A stretch of DNA of 64,000 nt from Paenibacillus sp. RC67 (GTDB lineage Bacteria > Bacillota > Bacilli > Paenibacillales > NBRC-103111): contig NZ_CP125098.1 of the NCBI RefSeq assembly GCF_030020805.1, positions 3,929,501 through 3,993,500 on the forward strand, written 5' to 3'. A model generated the notes under the pieces. It was not told the origin of the DNA. It did not search any database and saw nothing but the letters and a program-made list of their open reading frames with translations. Shown piece after piece: positions 1 to 9,725 of the stretch. A program made the translations under genes and the position numbers. Numbering within the stretch: position 1 is the first letter of the stretch; every line of letters begins with the position of its first letter.

Positions 1-91
1 GAGAAAATACGAAGGGGAACAGGAAGAATATTAGCAGCTGCAGGACAAAAGGTAACGTGAAGGCGAAGCCCCACAAGCCTTGTTTGCGCAT
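1..91 (-). CDS. ABC sugar permease, MalF type, N-terminal fragment
   Basis: Only the first 30 codons are inside the window. The ATG at 89-91 follows an AAGGGG ribosome binding site and opens MRKQGLWGFAF, then a hydrophobic stretch (LLIFFLFPFVF) typical of the first membrane helix of MalF/UgpA-type permeases. It begins 30 bases after the stop of the solute-binding lipoprotein, so it would be the next gene of that importer operon. The family call rests on this short N-terminus plus context. Confidence 0.6.
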   Translation of the reverse strand, partial: MRKQGLWGFAFTLPFVLQLLIFFLFPFVFS

Positions 92-121
92 CCGAGCACC
101 CCTTTTCCATGTCCATTCTGT

Positions 122-1438
122 TTATTTATTGTCATCAAGCACTTGCTGAACCTTTTGCTGAATCTCTTTGGCTCCATCTTCAGGCGTCCGCTTCCCGTCC
201 ATAATGTCATTTAGGATCGGGCCGGCTGCGGCTCTCCATTCATTCCAAGACGGGTTCTCGTCCAGGGTACCTCCCGCTTCTTCAATACCTTTGGTGTAAG
301 CCTTCTTGTTCAGCGGCTTGGTCGTGGATTTCTCAAGTTCTGCAAGAGCCGTTTTCTTCACAGGCAAGCTAGTTCCGCTTTCAGAGAGCAAATTCTGTCC
401 CTCATCGCTTAGATAGTATTTGAGGAACGTCCATGCCGCCTCTTTTACTTCCGGCTTCGACTTTGAGTACATCACCCATTGATTCACCACCATCGGAACA
501 AAACGCTTGCCGTCCATCCCTTTTGGTATTTTGACCGTATCCCAATCCAGGTCCGGCTTATTCTTATTTAGTGAAACCTGGGTTGCATATTGAAAGAAGG
601 TCATCGCCGCTTTCCCGTTCTCAAAAAATTTGCCGGTGTTCGCGGCTTCACGAGTAGGGCTGATCTTCAGCTTGTTGATCGTATCGGCCCACGCGGTCAA
701 TCCTTGGATCGATTTGGGATCGGTAAAATTCGATTTCGTCAAGGTTGCATCCAGGGAAGAACCACCATAAGCCCTCATCCAAGGTAGCCAGCCGAGTGTA
801 ATATTGTTGCCCGTCTGAAAGCCGAAGATATCGGGCTTCCCATCACCGTTCGTATCCTTCGTCAGCTTCTTGGCAGCCTCGATCATATCGTTGTAGGTCC
901 AATCGTCTGTTGGCAAAGGCACATTGTTATCTTTAAAAATCTGTTTATTAAAGGCAAGAGCACCGGGATTAATGCCGTGGGGAATGCCGTAAATTTTTCC
1001 ATCCAGCTTGGCAGAGGTCAGTGCACTAACATATTCGTCTGTCTTCAAATCCCGCTTAATAAAAGGCTCCAGATTTTCCGCAACGCCACGTTTGCCGTAC
1101 CCGAGCACAACGGCATTTTCTTGCAGCCAGAGATCCGGAGCATTATTGCCCGCAATACGCGTCACGATTTTGGTAACAAAATCGCCCCAGGGCGTTTCCT
1201 CGATGTCCAGCTTAATATGGGGATACTTGGTTTGAAAGTTGGTGATGATTTGCTTGCTTGTGATATCGTATCCTCCTGGCAGACCAATTTTAACGGTGAC
1301 TTCTTTGGGCGAAGCCGCCATCCCCTCTCCGACTGGTTTCCCACTCGTCGGGGCATCTGTAGACTTGTTGGATGAACAGGCAGTGACCATAAGAGATAGG
1401 GCTGCAATAAGTCCAATTGCCGTTGCCTTTGTGCTCAT
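122..1438 (-). CDS. Extracellular sugar-binding lipoprotein (ABC transporter)
   Basis: A 438-residue family 1 type solute-binding protein. The N-terminus is a lipoprotein signal peptide with lipobox VTAC (lipid-modified Cys21), followed by a Ser/Thr-rich linker. The mature part has family hallmarks: VTVKIGLPGG near the start, a DLWLQENAVV segment and a C-terminal EWRAAAGPILNDIM segment. It should sit on the outer face of the membrane and deliver a sugar or oligosaccharide to the permease starting at position 91. It follows the FAD oxidoreductase gene by 42 bases, so it belongs to the same catabolic operon. The exact substrate cannot be read from sequence. Confidence 0.9.
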   Translation of the reverse strand: MSTKATAIGLIAALSLMVTACSSNKSTDAPTSGKPVGEGMAASPKEVTVKIGLPGGYDITSKQIITNFQTKYPHIKLDIEETPWGDFVTKIVTRIAGNNAPDLWLQENAVVLGYGKRGVAENLEPFIKRDLKTDEYVSALTSAKLDGKIYGIPHGINPGALAFNKQIFKDNNVPLPTDDWTYNDMIEAAKKLTKDTNGDGKPDIFGFQTGNNITLGWLPWMRAYGGSSLDATLTKSNFTDPKSIQGLTAWADTINKLKISPTREAANTGKFFENGKAAMTFFQYATQVSLNKNKPDLDWDTVKIPKGMDGKRFVPMVVNQWVMYSKSKPEVKEAAWTFLKYYLSDEGQNLLSESGTSLPVKKTALAELEKSTTKPLNKKAYTKGIEEAGGTLDENPSWNEWRAAAGPILNDIMDGKRTPEDGAKEIQQKVQQVLDDNK

Positions 1439-1480
1439 GAGTGTGACCTCCCTCTAAATACAATTTGAAAATCAAAATAC

Positions 1481-3037
1481 TTACATCTCAGCTTGCAGAA
1501 TTTGACGATCCGCCAGCAGCTGGCTGCGCAGCAAGCCATAATCCAGCTCTTGTAAAGCACATTGATGCTCTAGTGCCAACGCCGCCGCTGTAGCCGCAGA
1601 TTGACCTAGAATCATGAACACAGGCTCCATCCGAATAGAACCATAAGCAATATGAGAGGAAGACAGACATACCGGTACGACAAGGTTCGTACATTCCTCT
1701 CCTTTGGGAATGATCGCTCGATAGGAGATCGGATAAGGACCCTTCGGACTTATTTCCACGTTACCCTCATTGATGCAACGACCCTCTAGCACTAATCGTC
1801 TGCAATTGTGGGAGTCCATAGTATAGGCAGCTAACCCTATGGAATCCTCTACGGTGGAATAATGACGACAATGATGCTCTGTCATTACAACATCAGAGAT
1901 CATGCGTCTTGCCTCGCGAATATAGAGCTGATGAGGCCACCCGCCTGTAGCTTGAAATTCGTCGGCAGGCAAGCCCCATGTCCGAACCTCCGCTCTGATG
2001 GATGAGGGAACGCTGTCATCATTCGCCAGAAAATACAGCATGCCCATATTATAGTGAACATGTTCTTGGAAGAGCTTCTCACGAACCCGGTAACTCGCTT
2101 CGGGCCATGCATAATTTCGTCCGATATAATCTGTAGAAACTCCACCCCAGTTATTCAAATCGCTCTTGTGATTTGGCATGACCTTATTGAGCTTCAAGGC
2201 ATCCCAGACGCCGCTATGAATGTATCTAGCCAGCAAGGCGAATTCATCCCTGTTATAGCTAGGCGGCTCAGGGAAAGGAAGCTGATTCTCCGGATTGCTG
2301 CTCAAACAAATCCGGAAATTGTACGCCTGCACGGAATCGTCTCCCTGCCCTTGTACTCCCGGTGCGGCCTGGGTTATTCCTGGCAGCAGACCACTATCGA
2401 TTTTGCCTTCGACTACGTAGGGATCTACCCAAGCCATGAAGTTATGCTTCGGATGGCCAAAATGGATACCGTTCAAGGTTTCTTTGTACACGGTATTGGA
2501 TTCCCGGCCCACATGGTACGATACACCGGCCCGAGCCAGCAAATCACCTTCATATGAGGCGTCGATAAACATGGGAGCGGAGTAAATAGTGCCATCTTCC
2601 ATTGTTATCTGTTGAATGCGACCGGATTTCAGCTCTACAGAGTCCAAGTGCTGCTCAAAGCGAACCTCCACCTTCGCTTGCTCCAGCCATTCCGTCAAGA
2701 TTCTCTCAGCTACTCCAGGCTCTAATGCCCATGTTCGACCGTCCGGCTCATCACTTCCATAATGCCGGCCAAGTGCCTCATACAACTCGCTGGAAATGCC
2801 ACCGATGGCGGTCATATCCCCAACATCCGTTCGTCCTAGGCCGCTTGAGGTCATTCCTCCAATGTGCTGTCCGAATTCAGCAATTACCGCTTTAAGACCC
2901 ATGCGGGTCGCTTGGACAGCTGCTGCCACACCCGCTGGGGTACCGCCATAAATACACAAGTCTGCATCAATGCGTCGAGGTGGATCGGAGAGCTGCTGAT
3001 TGGGCTTGTAATAATATAAGTTGGATAAAGTGCTCAT
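1481..3037 (-). CDS. FAD-dependent oxidoreductase (FAD_oxidored family)
   Basis: A 518-residue flavoprotein. An N-terminal dinucleotide-binding fold is marked by IYGGTPAGVAAAVQA (about residues 29-43) and GGMTSSGLGRTD (about 60-71). The C-terminal RMEPVFMILGQSAATAAALA helix is typical of PF12831 proteins, which are frequent in carbohydrate gene clusters of Paenibacillus and Planctomycetes but mostly lack an assigned reaction. No signal peptide is visible, so it is probably cytoplasmic. It lies 44 bases after the frameshifted conserved gene and upstream of the sugar importer, suggesting that it oxidises an intermediate of the imported compound. The family is clear and the substrate is unknown. 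Confidence 0.85.
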   Translation of the reverse strand: MSTLSNLYYYKPNQQLSDPPRRIDADLCIYGGTPAGVAAAVQATRMGLKAVIAEFGQHIGGMTSSGLGRTDVGDMTAIGGISSELYEALGRHYGSDEPDGRTWALEPGVAERILTEWLEQAKVEVRFEQHLDSVELKSGRIQQITMEDGTIYSAPMFIDASYEGDLLARAGVSYHVGRESNTVYKETLNGIHFGHPKHNFMAWVDPYVVEGKIDSGLLPGITQAAPGVQGQGDDSVQAYNFRICLSSNPENQLPFPEPPSYNRDEFALLARYIHSGVWDALKLNKVMPNHKSDLNNWGGVSTDYIGRNYAWPEASYRVREKLFQEHVHYNMGMLYFLANDDSVPSSIRAEVRTWGLPADEFQATGGWPHQLYIREARRMISDVVMTEHHCRHYSTVEDSIGLAAYTMDSHNCRRLVLEGRCINEGNVEISPKGPYPISYRAIIPKGEECTNLVVPVCLSSSHIAYGSIRMEPVFMILGQSAATAAALALEHQCALQELDYGLLRSQLLADRQILQAEM

Positions 3038-3081
3038 CTGGGATCTCCCCCTTGGTTTTGTTTTGTATCATTTAATAGAAC

Positions 3082-4201
3082 TCACACCGAAGGCACAGGG
3101 GAATATCGGATGGATCGAAGCTGGGATGCGAATAATTTCTTACCTGTATGAAGCGATTCCATCCCGAGGTTAATCATGACTGATGATACAAACGTACGTT
3201 CGGTTGGTACTGAAGAATGACCAGTCAGGATCATCTGCTCAATCTGTTTCGTAAGCTTCTCGAAGTGGCTGTAAGGACGCTCCCATCCACTTTCACAGCG
3301 AGCTGCTGTGATCTCCCCATCAGCTCCCCGAAAGGCAAGAGTCCATTCCTTTACAAAGCGTTGCAGTTGAAGAACATATCCCCTTACACCGTCGCAGTAT
3401 TCGATGATGAATAGTACAGGAACATCTACATGATCCCTCGGATGACCCGGCAGCGACCCGCTTACCGTTCGTAATGCTTCAACCATCAGCTCCTCGGGGA
3501 CTTCTCCCCGATCCATAGCAGCCCATACAGACCTTCCCTCCAGTGCCTGCACCGAATGAATGCCGGTCTCGCCTCCGTCTCTTTGTTCTGCCGCCGCTTG
3601 CAGCACTTCCATTCCATGGAATCCGTAAGACTCAATGCCAAGCCAGCTTATGACGAAAATTTCCTTGGCCTTCTGTAATCGCTTCGATGGGTAGCTTGGT
3701 ACCTGTGGTGTATGTGGAATAGACGAACCTCCAAGAAAGGGAAGCCCTCTTCGTGTAATCTCCCTATAAATCCATTCCGTATCTTCAATCCGATAAGACA
3801 GATGTTTGTCGTTGAATATCGGAACAACAAGCCCTAATTGATCAAGGGCACGGAAGGTTTCTTCAAAAAAGCGACGGCGCGGATACAGCTTCTGACGCTT
3901 CTCGTTCCATGGATAGTCACCATGCTCGCCGATCAGAAGAACGCCATCCACAGGAAGTTCGACATGAGGTGCGGCAATCGCTTCTCCAATCGATGCATAG
4001 ATAGGGATTCCGTTGATTCTGGCCGCCTCCCCTACCCAGATCGTTAGGAGGCTCCTGGTCCAGGTACAGCGCAACGACATCAATCTGCGGCTCATATCCG
4101 AATTGACTCAACAGCCTTCCGAGGATGACATCCGCATGGGAATCAGGACGGTATTCCGTAACGATGGCAGCCACTTTTTTCCGTTCCGCTCGAATGTTCA
4201 T
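3082..4201 (-). pseudogene. Conserved protein of unknown function, single-base frameshift
   Basis: Two frames join into one protein of about 372 residues. The N-terminal frame starts at 4201 (MNIRAERKKVAAIVTEYRPDS) and runs to DQEPPNDLG. The C-terminal frame continues EAARINGIPIYASI, then VDGVLLIGEHGDYPWNEK and YPRRRFFEE. Removing one base from the CCCC run at 4029-4032 gives DLGREAARINGIPIY without a break, matching the pattern I recall for this conserved family (DQ..ENDMSR(D/E)LAA.HG..IY). The start overlaps the creatininase stop by four bases (ATGA), so translation is probably coupled. The family has conserved motifs but no assigned function. The break is either a real mutation or an assembly homopolymer error. 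Confidence 0.8.
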
Positions 4202-4992
4202 GAGGTTGGCTTCGCCCCTTCATTCATCCATTGATCTACTTGCAAAAGCCAATGGACTGTTGCATCAATGATAACATCCAAATAGGATGCTCCTTTGGCT
4301 CCGTCCATGGGTTGGATGGAATCCGTATAACCATCCAACCCAGTCAATTCGCGGTGTTTACCGACATAAGAACCAGGAGGCCCTCCATGTATCCATGAAC
4401 GTTGGAGATGCTTAGATCCATCTATAAAGTCCTGCCCACCTTGGATTAATTGCGGGGCCAAGGAAGCAATCAACGAGGCTTCGAACCCCCCGGCATGCCC
4501 CGGAACCATCCCCATCTCTTGAGCATTCAGCTCGTTGAGCGCTTCTCGAGACAAGCTCCAATATGAAGCAGAAGCACTCCAGATGTTATGCTGAACGGCA
4601 AGATCTTGAGCTGCTTGGTGCATCAAAGCCTCATTGCCTCCATGCGCATTTAGAAAAATCATTTTACGGAAGCCTCCGGCTATGAGGCTTTCACCAAGTT
4701 CTTTTAATAAAAGAAGATACGTCGAGGAGGAGAACGACAAAGTACCGCCAAAAGCCAAATGATGCTGCGAACAGCCGACCGGAAGGATGGGAGTCATGAG
4801 CAGCTTCATGGAGCTGGCAGCCTTCCTGCACGCCTCAAGGGCAATATGTTCGCCTATCATAGTGTCCGTGTACACGGGGAGATGCGGTCCATGCTGTTCC
4901 GTCGCCCCCAAGGGAATAACAACAGCATACCCTTCCTGAGCCTGCTCCTTTAACGACTCTCGTGTTCCATGATGAAATAGAAAATCGTTCAT
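4198..4992 (-). CDS. Creatininase-family amidohydrolase
   Basis: A 264-residue protein of the creatininase/formamide hydrolase family, metal-dependent enzymes that open cyclic amides or formamides. Visible motifs are LGATEQHGPHLPVYTD (about residues 28-43, with metal-binding Glu, His and Asp), LNAHGGNEA (about 113-121) and GHAGGFEAS (about 164-172). The length matches the family. It is flanked by four-base ATGA overlaps on both sides (SDR gene upstream, conserved gene downstream), a compact co-translated unit. In this cluster it could hydrolyse a C-N bond of an amido sugar or lactam; that is inference. Confidence 0.88.
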   Translation of the reverse strand: MNDFLFHHGTRESLKEQAQEGYAVVIPLGATEQHGPHLPVYTDTMIGEHIALEACRKAASSMKLLMTPILPVGCSQHHLAFGGTLSFSSSTYLLLLKELGESLIAGGFRKMIFLNAHGGNEALMHQAAQDLAVQHNIWSASASYWSLSREALNELNAQEMGMVPGHAGGFEASLIASLAPQLIQGGQDFIDGSKHLQRSWIHGGPPGSYVGKHRELTGLDGYTDSIQPMDGAKGASYLDVIIDATVHWLLQVDQWMNEGAKPTS

Positions 4993-5744
4993 AACGCAAA
5001 TCCCCCATCAATGGTTATCAATGCACCGGTGATATAAGATGACGCATCAGATAGCAGAAAGGCAGCCAGCTCAGAAACTTCCTCAGGAGTACCTGAACGG
5101 CCCAACGGTGTTTGGGCAGCGACAGCTTGCTTGAAAGCTGGGGAGAGTTGACGCAGCGCCTCCTCTGTCTTGATGTCCCCAGGCAGCAGAACATTCGCTC
5201 GAATTCCACTATTAGCATAATCGGCAGCGAGGACTCGGGTCATCTGGTTGACCCCTGCTTTGGCGGCGCCATAAGCCAGACAAGCCGGTTTCACCTTTTG
5301 ACTCAAGACCGATGAAGTATTTAAAATAACGCCCCCTCCAGATTCAATCATCAGCGGGAGTGCATATTTATTCACCAGAAACGTACTGGTTAAGGTACCG
5401 GACAGCACTGCATTCCACTCCACTGAGGTAAGCTCCATGGCTGGTTTGGAAATTTGTGTATAGGCATTGTGATAAAGACCGTCCAAGCGCCCCCAACGCT
5501 GCCTGATGCATTCGAGAACCGAGGTGACTTGCTCTTCATCACGCGCATCCGATTTCATATACATCCATTCCGTCTTACGCGCAGAAGCAGCAGTATGTTC
5601 AAGCTTCAGGCTAGCCTCCTCAGGAGAGGCCAGGTCTGTAGCTACCACACGGGCACCTCTCTCTAAGAACAGGTTAAAGGCAGATAAACCTAGCTTCCCC
5701 AGAGCACCTGTCACCAGGATGACTTTCCCACTCAATTGAGCCAT
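4989..5744 (-). CDS. SDR-family oxidoreductase
   Basis: A 251-residue classical short-chain dehydrogenase. It shows the cofactor motif VTGALGKLG (TGxxxGxG type, about residues 11-19), the ILNTSS segment before the catalytic serine, the YGAAK catalytic Tyr-Lys pair and a C-terminal ITGALITIDGGFAL. Asp after the first beta-alpha unit (VVATDLA) suggests NAD rather than NADP preference. It is translationally coupled to the creatininase gene and probably oxidises or reduces a sugar-derived hydroxyl group. The substrate cannot be inferred. Confidence 0.9.
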   Translation of the reverse strand: MAQLSGKVILVTGALGKLGLSAFNLFLERGARVVATDLASPEEASLKLEHTAASARKTEWMYMKSDARDEEQVTSVLECIRQRWGRLDGLYHNAYTQISKPAMELTSVEWNAVLSGTLTSTFLVNKYALPLMIESGGGVILNTSSVLSQKVKPACLAYGAAKAGVNQMTRVLAADYANSGIRANVLLPGDIKTEEALRQLSPAFKQAVAAQTPLGRSGTPEEVSELAAFLLSDASSYITGALITIDGGFAL

Positions 5745-5777
5745 AGTCTCACCCCCTTCTCATTTATTCCGATGTTT

Positions 5778-7754
5778 TCAGACTAATGGAAACCAGCTGC
5801 CGACGGCGTTAGCTACCTCCCACCGGTCATCTGCTCTTCCCAGCAAGGTTACAGAGTCGCCCATGTTCCCAGACCTAACGATACCTGCTCCAGTTGGCGT
5901 CAAGATAGCATCGCCGGACGCTGCGATGATATTCACTTCGAGAGGAGCGTTCACAGAGAACGTATAGCTGCGGCCCGATTTCGCCTTGGGGAGTGTGTAG
6001 CTTACGGCAGCCGTTGCTCCGGAATTGTTAATTTTAAATCCAAGGTAGGATAGGCTTATTGCTCCAGATAATGGTAGAGCAATCGTGAGTTGGGGTTGAT
6101 TTCGTATGAGCACATTCTCAGAAATTGGCTCAACCTCAAACGCAGCTAGCGTGGCTCCATTAGCTTTACAATTGACATAACTGATGTTTTTAATGGTTTC
6201 GTTCACTTTCTTCTTAGTTGTAAATCCTCGTAAGGTTTGTGAGAGCAGACGATCATCAATAGCTTCACACTCGTAATAGTAAGCATTGCCAATGGAGAGT
6301 CGGGATTCGGTCGTGAGGCTTGTAATAATAAAGGAGGAGCCTAGAGCATATTCATAATTCAGATCATTATTGCTATTGCTGTTGTAGGCTATACAGCGGA
6401 TATAAGTAGTTTTTACGCTTTCGGCAGAGCAGGATAGTTCCGCAAAGCCGCAATACAGGTCTTTTTCAGCGCGGCAGTCGATGAACTTAATTTCTCCCTG
6501 AGCCCCGCTATTGGCGGCGTCATTGCCGTAGCTGACAACAAAGCCGTAAGTATTGCCACGAGAGATACAATTTTGAAAGAGTATGTCTATTTTCTCGTTG
6601 GAAGCCTTCAATTTCTTCACCATCGATACAAATCCGCGGCCTTTGTTGTTCTCGGAAAGACAATGGATAAACCTGACATTCTTGAGCATTTCCAGATTGT
6701 TCGTGTTGTTAGGCTCAATATCTACACCTGCCTGAGGGGACGTTCCGCTCGTATTGGAGAATGTACAATGCTCTACAAGGAGCCCATCGACACTGATGAC
6801 AGATAATCCTTGTCTACGATTATTGTTGGCTACACAATCGCGCAGCACAACATTTTTGCAATATGGTAATGTGGCTTCGTAATTGCCAATATAGAATCCA
6901 TCCCCACCACTGTCATTTGCATTAATTTGTTCAATCGTAATATTGGAGGAGCCGCTAATGTCAAAAATATGGGCTTGCTCGCCTGATGAGTAAGCAGCCT
7001 TATTCATCCGAAATGTCGCCCCGTTGCCATAAATGATAATGTCCGTCACGTTTTTCATGCGAACCAATCTCTCATAGGGAGTAGTCCTCAGTAAGGTATC
7101 GATAGCCTGAATGACAGTTCCGTGTTCAAATTCGATAGTGATATGACTCGGAAAAATAAGCTGCCCGGATAAATAGTAATTGTTTTTGTGAAGCGGGATA
7201 TAGAGCTTCTTCCCTACAGATGCATTAAGAGCATTTTGGAGAGCTACTGTATCTTCCGTTACTCCATCCCCTTTGGTTCCGAACCAGGAAGACAGCAGCA
7301 TATCGTCGTACAATCGTTTGAAGCGCTTACCTCCAGTGGACACAACAACGGTGCCTGTATTGTCGAGAGAAGAAGTGTCAGTCGCATCATAGTGAAAAAA
7401 TCCTCGTTTGCCCTCATCGGTAACATAATAGATGTCGTCAACAGAAGGTGCTGTCTCCAGCCGTAAAGCCTGCAATGAGATGGGAATGCAATGATTACTT
7501 ACAATGGTTTCCTCTAAAGACAGGCCGGAATTGTTATAGACGGCGTTCGTCACGGAAGCATTACCATAGGCGACGGATAGCCTCGAACCCGACAGCCAAC
7601 CCCTTGTCGCCATTGCGACTCCAGCAAGACCTAGAGAAGCCAGAAGTTTACGTCTGCTGATTGGAGCTTTGGATACCTGTACAGGCTCGTTTGGCGAGTT
7701 CTCATGCATAACGACATCTTCCGAAACGGGATGTTTATTCACTGGATTTGACAT
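5778..7754 (-). CDS. Tat-exported right-handed beta-helix protein
   Basis: A 658-residue protein beginning with a long n-region and a twin-arginine motif (ISRRKLLASLGLAGVAMA, about residues 33-50), so it is likely exported folded. The next domain has the pectate-lyase-superfamily entry FGTKGDGVTEDTVALQNAL (about 157-175), used by GH28/phage-tailspike-type helices. It is followed by many short repeated turns (for example NITIEQINANDSGGDGFYIGN, NNRRQGLSV) typical of parallel beta-helix folds. A C-terminal region of about 100 residues resembles a small beta-sandwich. It may be a polysaccharide lyase or hydrolase acting outside the membrane. Catalytic residues are not identified. Confidence 0.8.
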   Translation of the reverse strand: MSNPVNKHPVSEDVVMHENSPNEPVQVSKAPISRRKLLASLGLAGVAMATRGWLSGSRLSVAYGNASVTNAVYNNSGLSLEETIVSNHCIPISLQALRLETAPSVDDIYYVTDEGKRGFFHYDATDTSSLDNTGTVVVSTGGKRFKRLYDDMLLSSWFGTKGDGVTEDTVALQNALNASVGKKLYIPLHKNNYYLSGQLIFPSHITIEFEHGTVIQAIDTLLRTTPYERLVRMKNVTDIIIYGNGATFRMNKAAYSSGEQAHIFDISGSSNITIEQINANDSGGDGFYIGNYEATLPYCKNVVLRDCVANNNRRQGLSVISVDGLLVEHCTFSNTSGTSPQAGVDIEPNNTNNLEMLKNVRFIHCLSENNKGRGFVSMVKKLKASNEKIDILFQNCISRGNTYGFVVSYGNDAANSGAQGEIKFIDCRAEKDLYCGFAELSCSAESVKTTYIRCIAYNSNSNNDLNYEYALGSSFIITSLTTESRLSIGNAYYYECEAIDDRLLSQTLRGFTTKKKVNETIKNISYVNCKANGATLAAFEVEPISENVLIRNQPQLTIALPLSGAISLSYLGFKINNSGATAAVSYTLPKAKSGRSYTFSVNAPLEVNIIAASGDAILTPTGAGIVRSGNMGDSVTLLGRADDRWEVANAVGSWFPLV

Positions 7755-7824
7755 TGTTTATTCTCCTTCCCTCTTGTTAACGCATCGATTTGGGCTTACC
7801 GATAACGGGGAACGCTACAACTTC

Positions 7825-9546
7825 CTAGGTCAGTTCCACTAACATACAGGCCGTCAAAGCAGCTGACCAATGAAAGTCCCGGACCACATCCATCTTTTTC
7901 CTTATATCATATAAAACGGATGGTGGCCCCTTACGATCACAAGCAATAGGAGGAACACGATCCGAGGAGTCGAAATATTCGAAGATCACCCCGAATCGTT
8001 CATAATAAGTTTGAACCATCTGAATCGTTTGCCGGGCTAGTTGATCCGCTTCCACTTTTCTTCCCTGCCTCTTTAATCCGATGTAGACGAGGTAGTTCGT
8101 ATTAATCCATACCGGTCCTCTCCACATGTCTGTGCCGTACTCCGCTTCCGAGGCTGCTGTGGTGGGGATTGGAAACTTCGTTTGGAAATGGTCCGGATCC
8201 TGAAGCAAGGAGACTAGCCGTTGCGTATGCTCCGGGGGCAATCCGTCCAGAAGCAAAGGCAAAAATCCGCTCACCGCCTTCACTCTGGAGAGATTCCCAT
8301 CCATATCTCTATCAAAATAAAAGCCTTCTTTTTCATCCCACAGGCTGCTATGAATTTGGCTGCGTACATTGGCCGCCTTCTGCTTCCATTCGTTCGCTAA
8401 ATCGATGTCCCCAACCTCATCTGCAATGAGTCCGATATAATGAGCATCGTGAGCGACGAATACTGAAAAATCAACCGCATCCAGCAAAGCCGCACGATCA
8501 AACCGTGGAGAATTATCCATCCCTGACTCACCGGAACGGCATAACGGATTGCCCTCAATCATCCACTCTAGAAGCCCATTACCATTACTGTCACGGTTCG
8601 CAATATCCCAGGACAGATAGTGTATCAGCCGAGGAAGCGCATATCGCAAATCGGCTTTACGCTTCGTATGGAGATAATTTTCCCATACCCCCCATGCGAG
8701 GACAGGAGGCTGCGTCATATTCGAGCTTGACCCATCCACTTTGGTCGTATGTGGAATCATTCCGTCTTCTTGCTGCGTATCCAGCACCGATTTCAAAAAA
8801 TTCCACGCGATCACAGGGTCCACCCAATTCATCGCAAAGGTATGAAACACGGAGTCCCACAGCCACATCGCTTGATGGGGAACACGATCCGGTGTGGACC
8901 AGTGCTGAAGAATAACTCCTTCGGCTGCAAGCGTATTCACTTTCATCACACTAAAGCATTTGAGCAGTAGCCTCTCCATCAGAGGGTCTTCCAATCGGGG
9001 AGCATGCCGATAAAACTTCATCCGGTCTTCCGCTTCCTTCCAGATATCGGACGCCATTCCTTTCACAGCCCGCTCGGCTGCTTCTTCCACTCGGCTTCCG
9101 TAAGCCAGCGCCCAACGTTCCTCGTGTCTAAGCAGTACAACAGCATCCTGACCATCCACTGATTCCGTAACCAGAAGCGTATCCTTCCACCGAACCTCAC
9201 CGCCGTCTTCCTCTTCAAAACGCAGCTGCATGTCCACGGTTACGGGAGCTGTTCCAACTAGCGTGTGCCAACTCTGAAATACTGCAAGCAGCGGACCCGC
9301 TTCCAGGTCTGCTAAGAAGACGTCACCCGTTGCAATTTGAACGGTTCCGGGAAAAGCAGCTTTAAATTCCAGCCATCTCTGTTTTGGAGTATGGAACAGC
9401 AAGCTGTAATCGTTAGCTCCTACTGTAGCTACAAATCGAGAGCTTGAATGCGTCGGTCCGTCATATCCGGAAAATGCAAACAATGCTCCTTCCATCCACA
9501 AATTAGGTATATTGTGTTGAACCTGCATCCATGTCTTGCTCTTCAA
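7825..9546 (-). CDS. GH63-like (alpha/alpha)6 glycoside hydrolase
   Basis: A 573-residue protein with an N-terminal beta-rich part and a C-terminal (alpha/alpha)6 barrel related to GH63/mannosylglycerate hydrolase and trehalase-like enzymes. Signature segments are PHQAMWLWDSVFH (about residues 240-252), QQEDGMIPHTT (about 272-282), SGESGMDNSPRFD (family pattern SGxDNSPRF) and GTDMWRGPVWINTNYLVY, which carries the distal active-site segment. There is no signal peptide, so it acts inside the cell on an imported glycoside. It is the first gene of the minus-strand operon reading toward position 1, divergent from the AraC gene. Confidence 0.85.
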   Translation of the reverse strand: MKSKTWMQVQHNIPNLWMEGALFAFSGYDGPTHSSSRFVATVGANDYSLLFHTPKQRWLEFKAAFPGTVQIATGDVFLADLEAGPLLAVFQSWHTLVGTAPVTVDMQLRFEEEDGGEVRWKDTLLVTESVDGQDAVVLLRHEERWALAYGSRVEEAAERAVKGMASDIWKEAEDRMKFYRHAPRLEDPLMERLLLKCFSVMKVNTLAAEGVILQHWSTPDRVPHQAMWLWDSVFHTFAMNWVDPVIAWNFLKSVLDTQQEDGMIPHTTKVDGSSSNMTQPPVLAWGVWENYLHTKRKADLRYALPRLIHYLSWDIANRDSNGNGLLEWMIEGNPLCRSGESGMDNSPRFDRAALLDAVDFSVFVAHDAHYIGLIADEVGDIDLANEWKQKAANVRSQIHSSLWDEKEGFYFDRDMDGNLSRVKAVSGFLPLLLDGLPPEHTQRLVSLLQDPDHFQTKFPIPTTAASEAEYGTDMWRGPVWINTNYLVYIGLKRQGRKVEADQLARQTIQMVQTYYERFGVIFEYFDSSDRVPPIACDRKGPPSVLYDIRKKMDVVRDFHWSAALTACMLVELT

Positions 9547-9725
9547 ATAACTCTCTCCCTTATGAATTGCTTTATTGATGCCTTAATTATCGCGCAATTC
9601 AAACAACGTATTCTATAGAACAATCTGCGCTTTCCTTACAAGATTTTGCTCCTTTTTCCTCATTTCGGATGTAAGTAAGCTATGTTATAATAACTATCAT
9701 CTGGTTGACAAGGCGGTGGTCCGAA

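Noticed and set aside
3082..4095. A stand-alone 337-residue gene starting at 4095
   Set aside because: The start region is out of frame with the conserved N-terminus encoded from 4201; the first 20 or so residues make no family sense. Better explained by a one-base frameshift.
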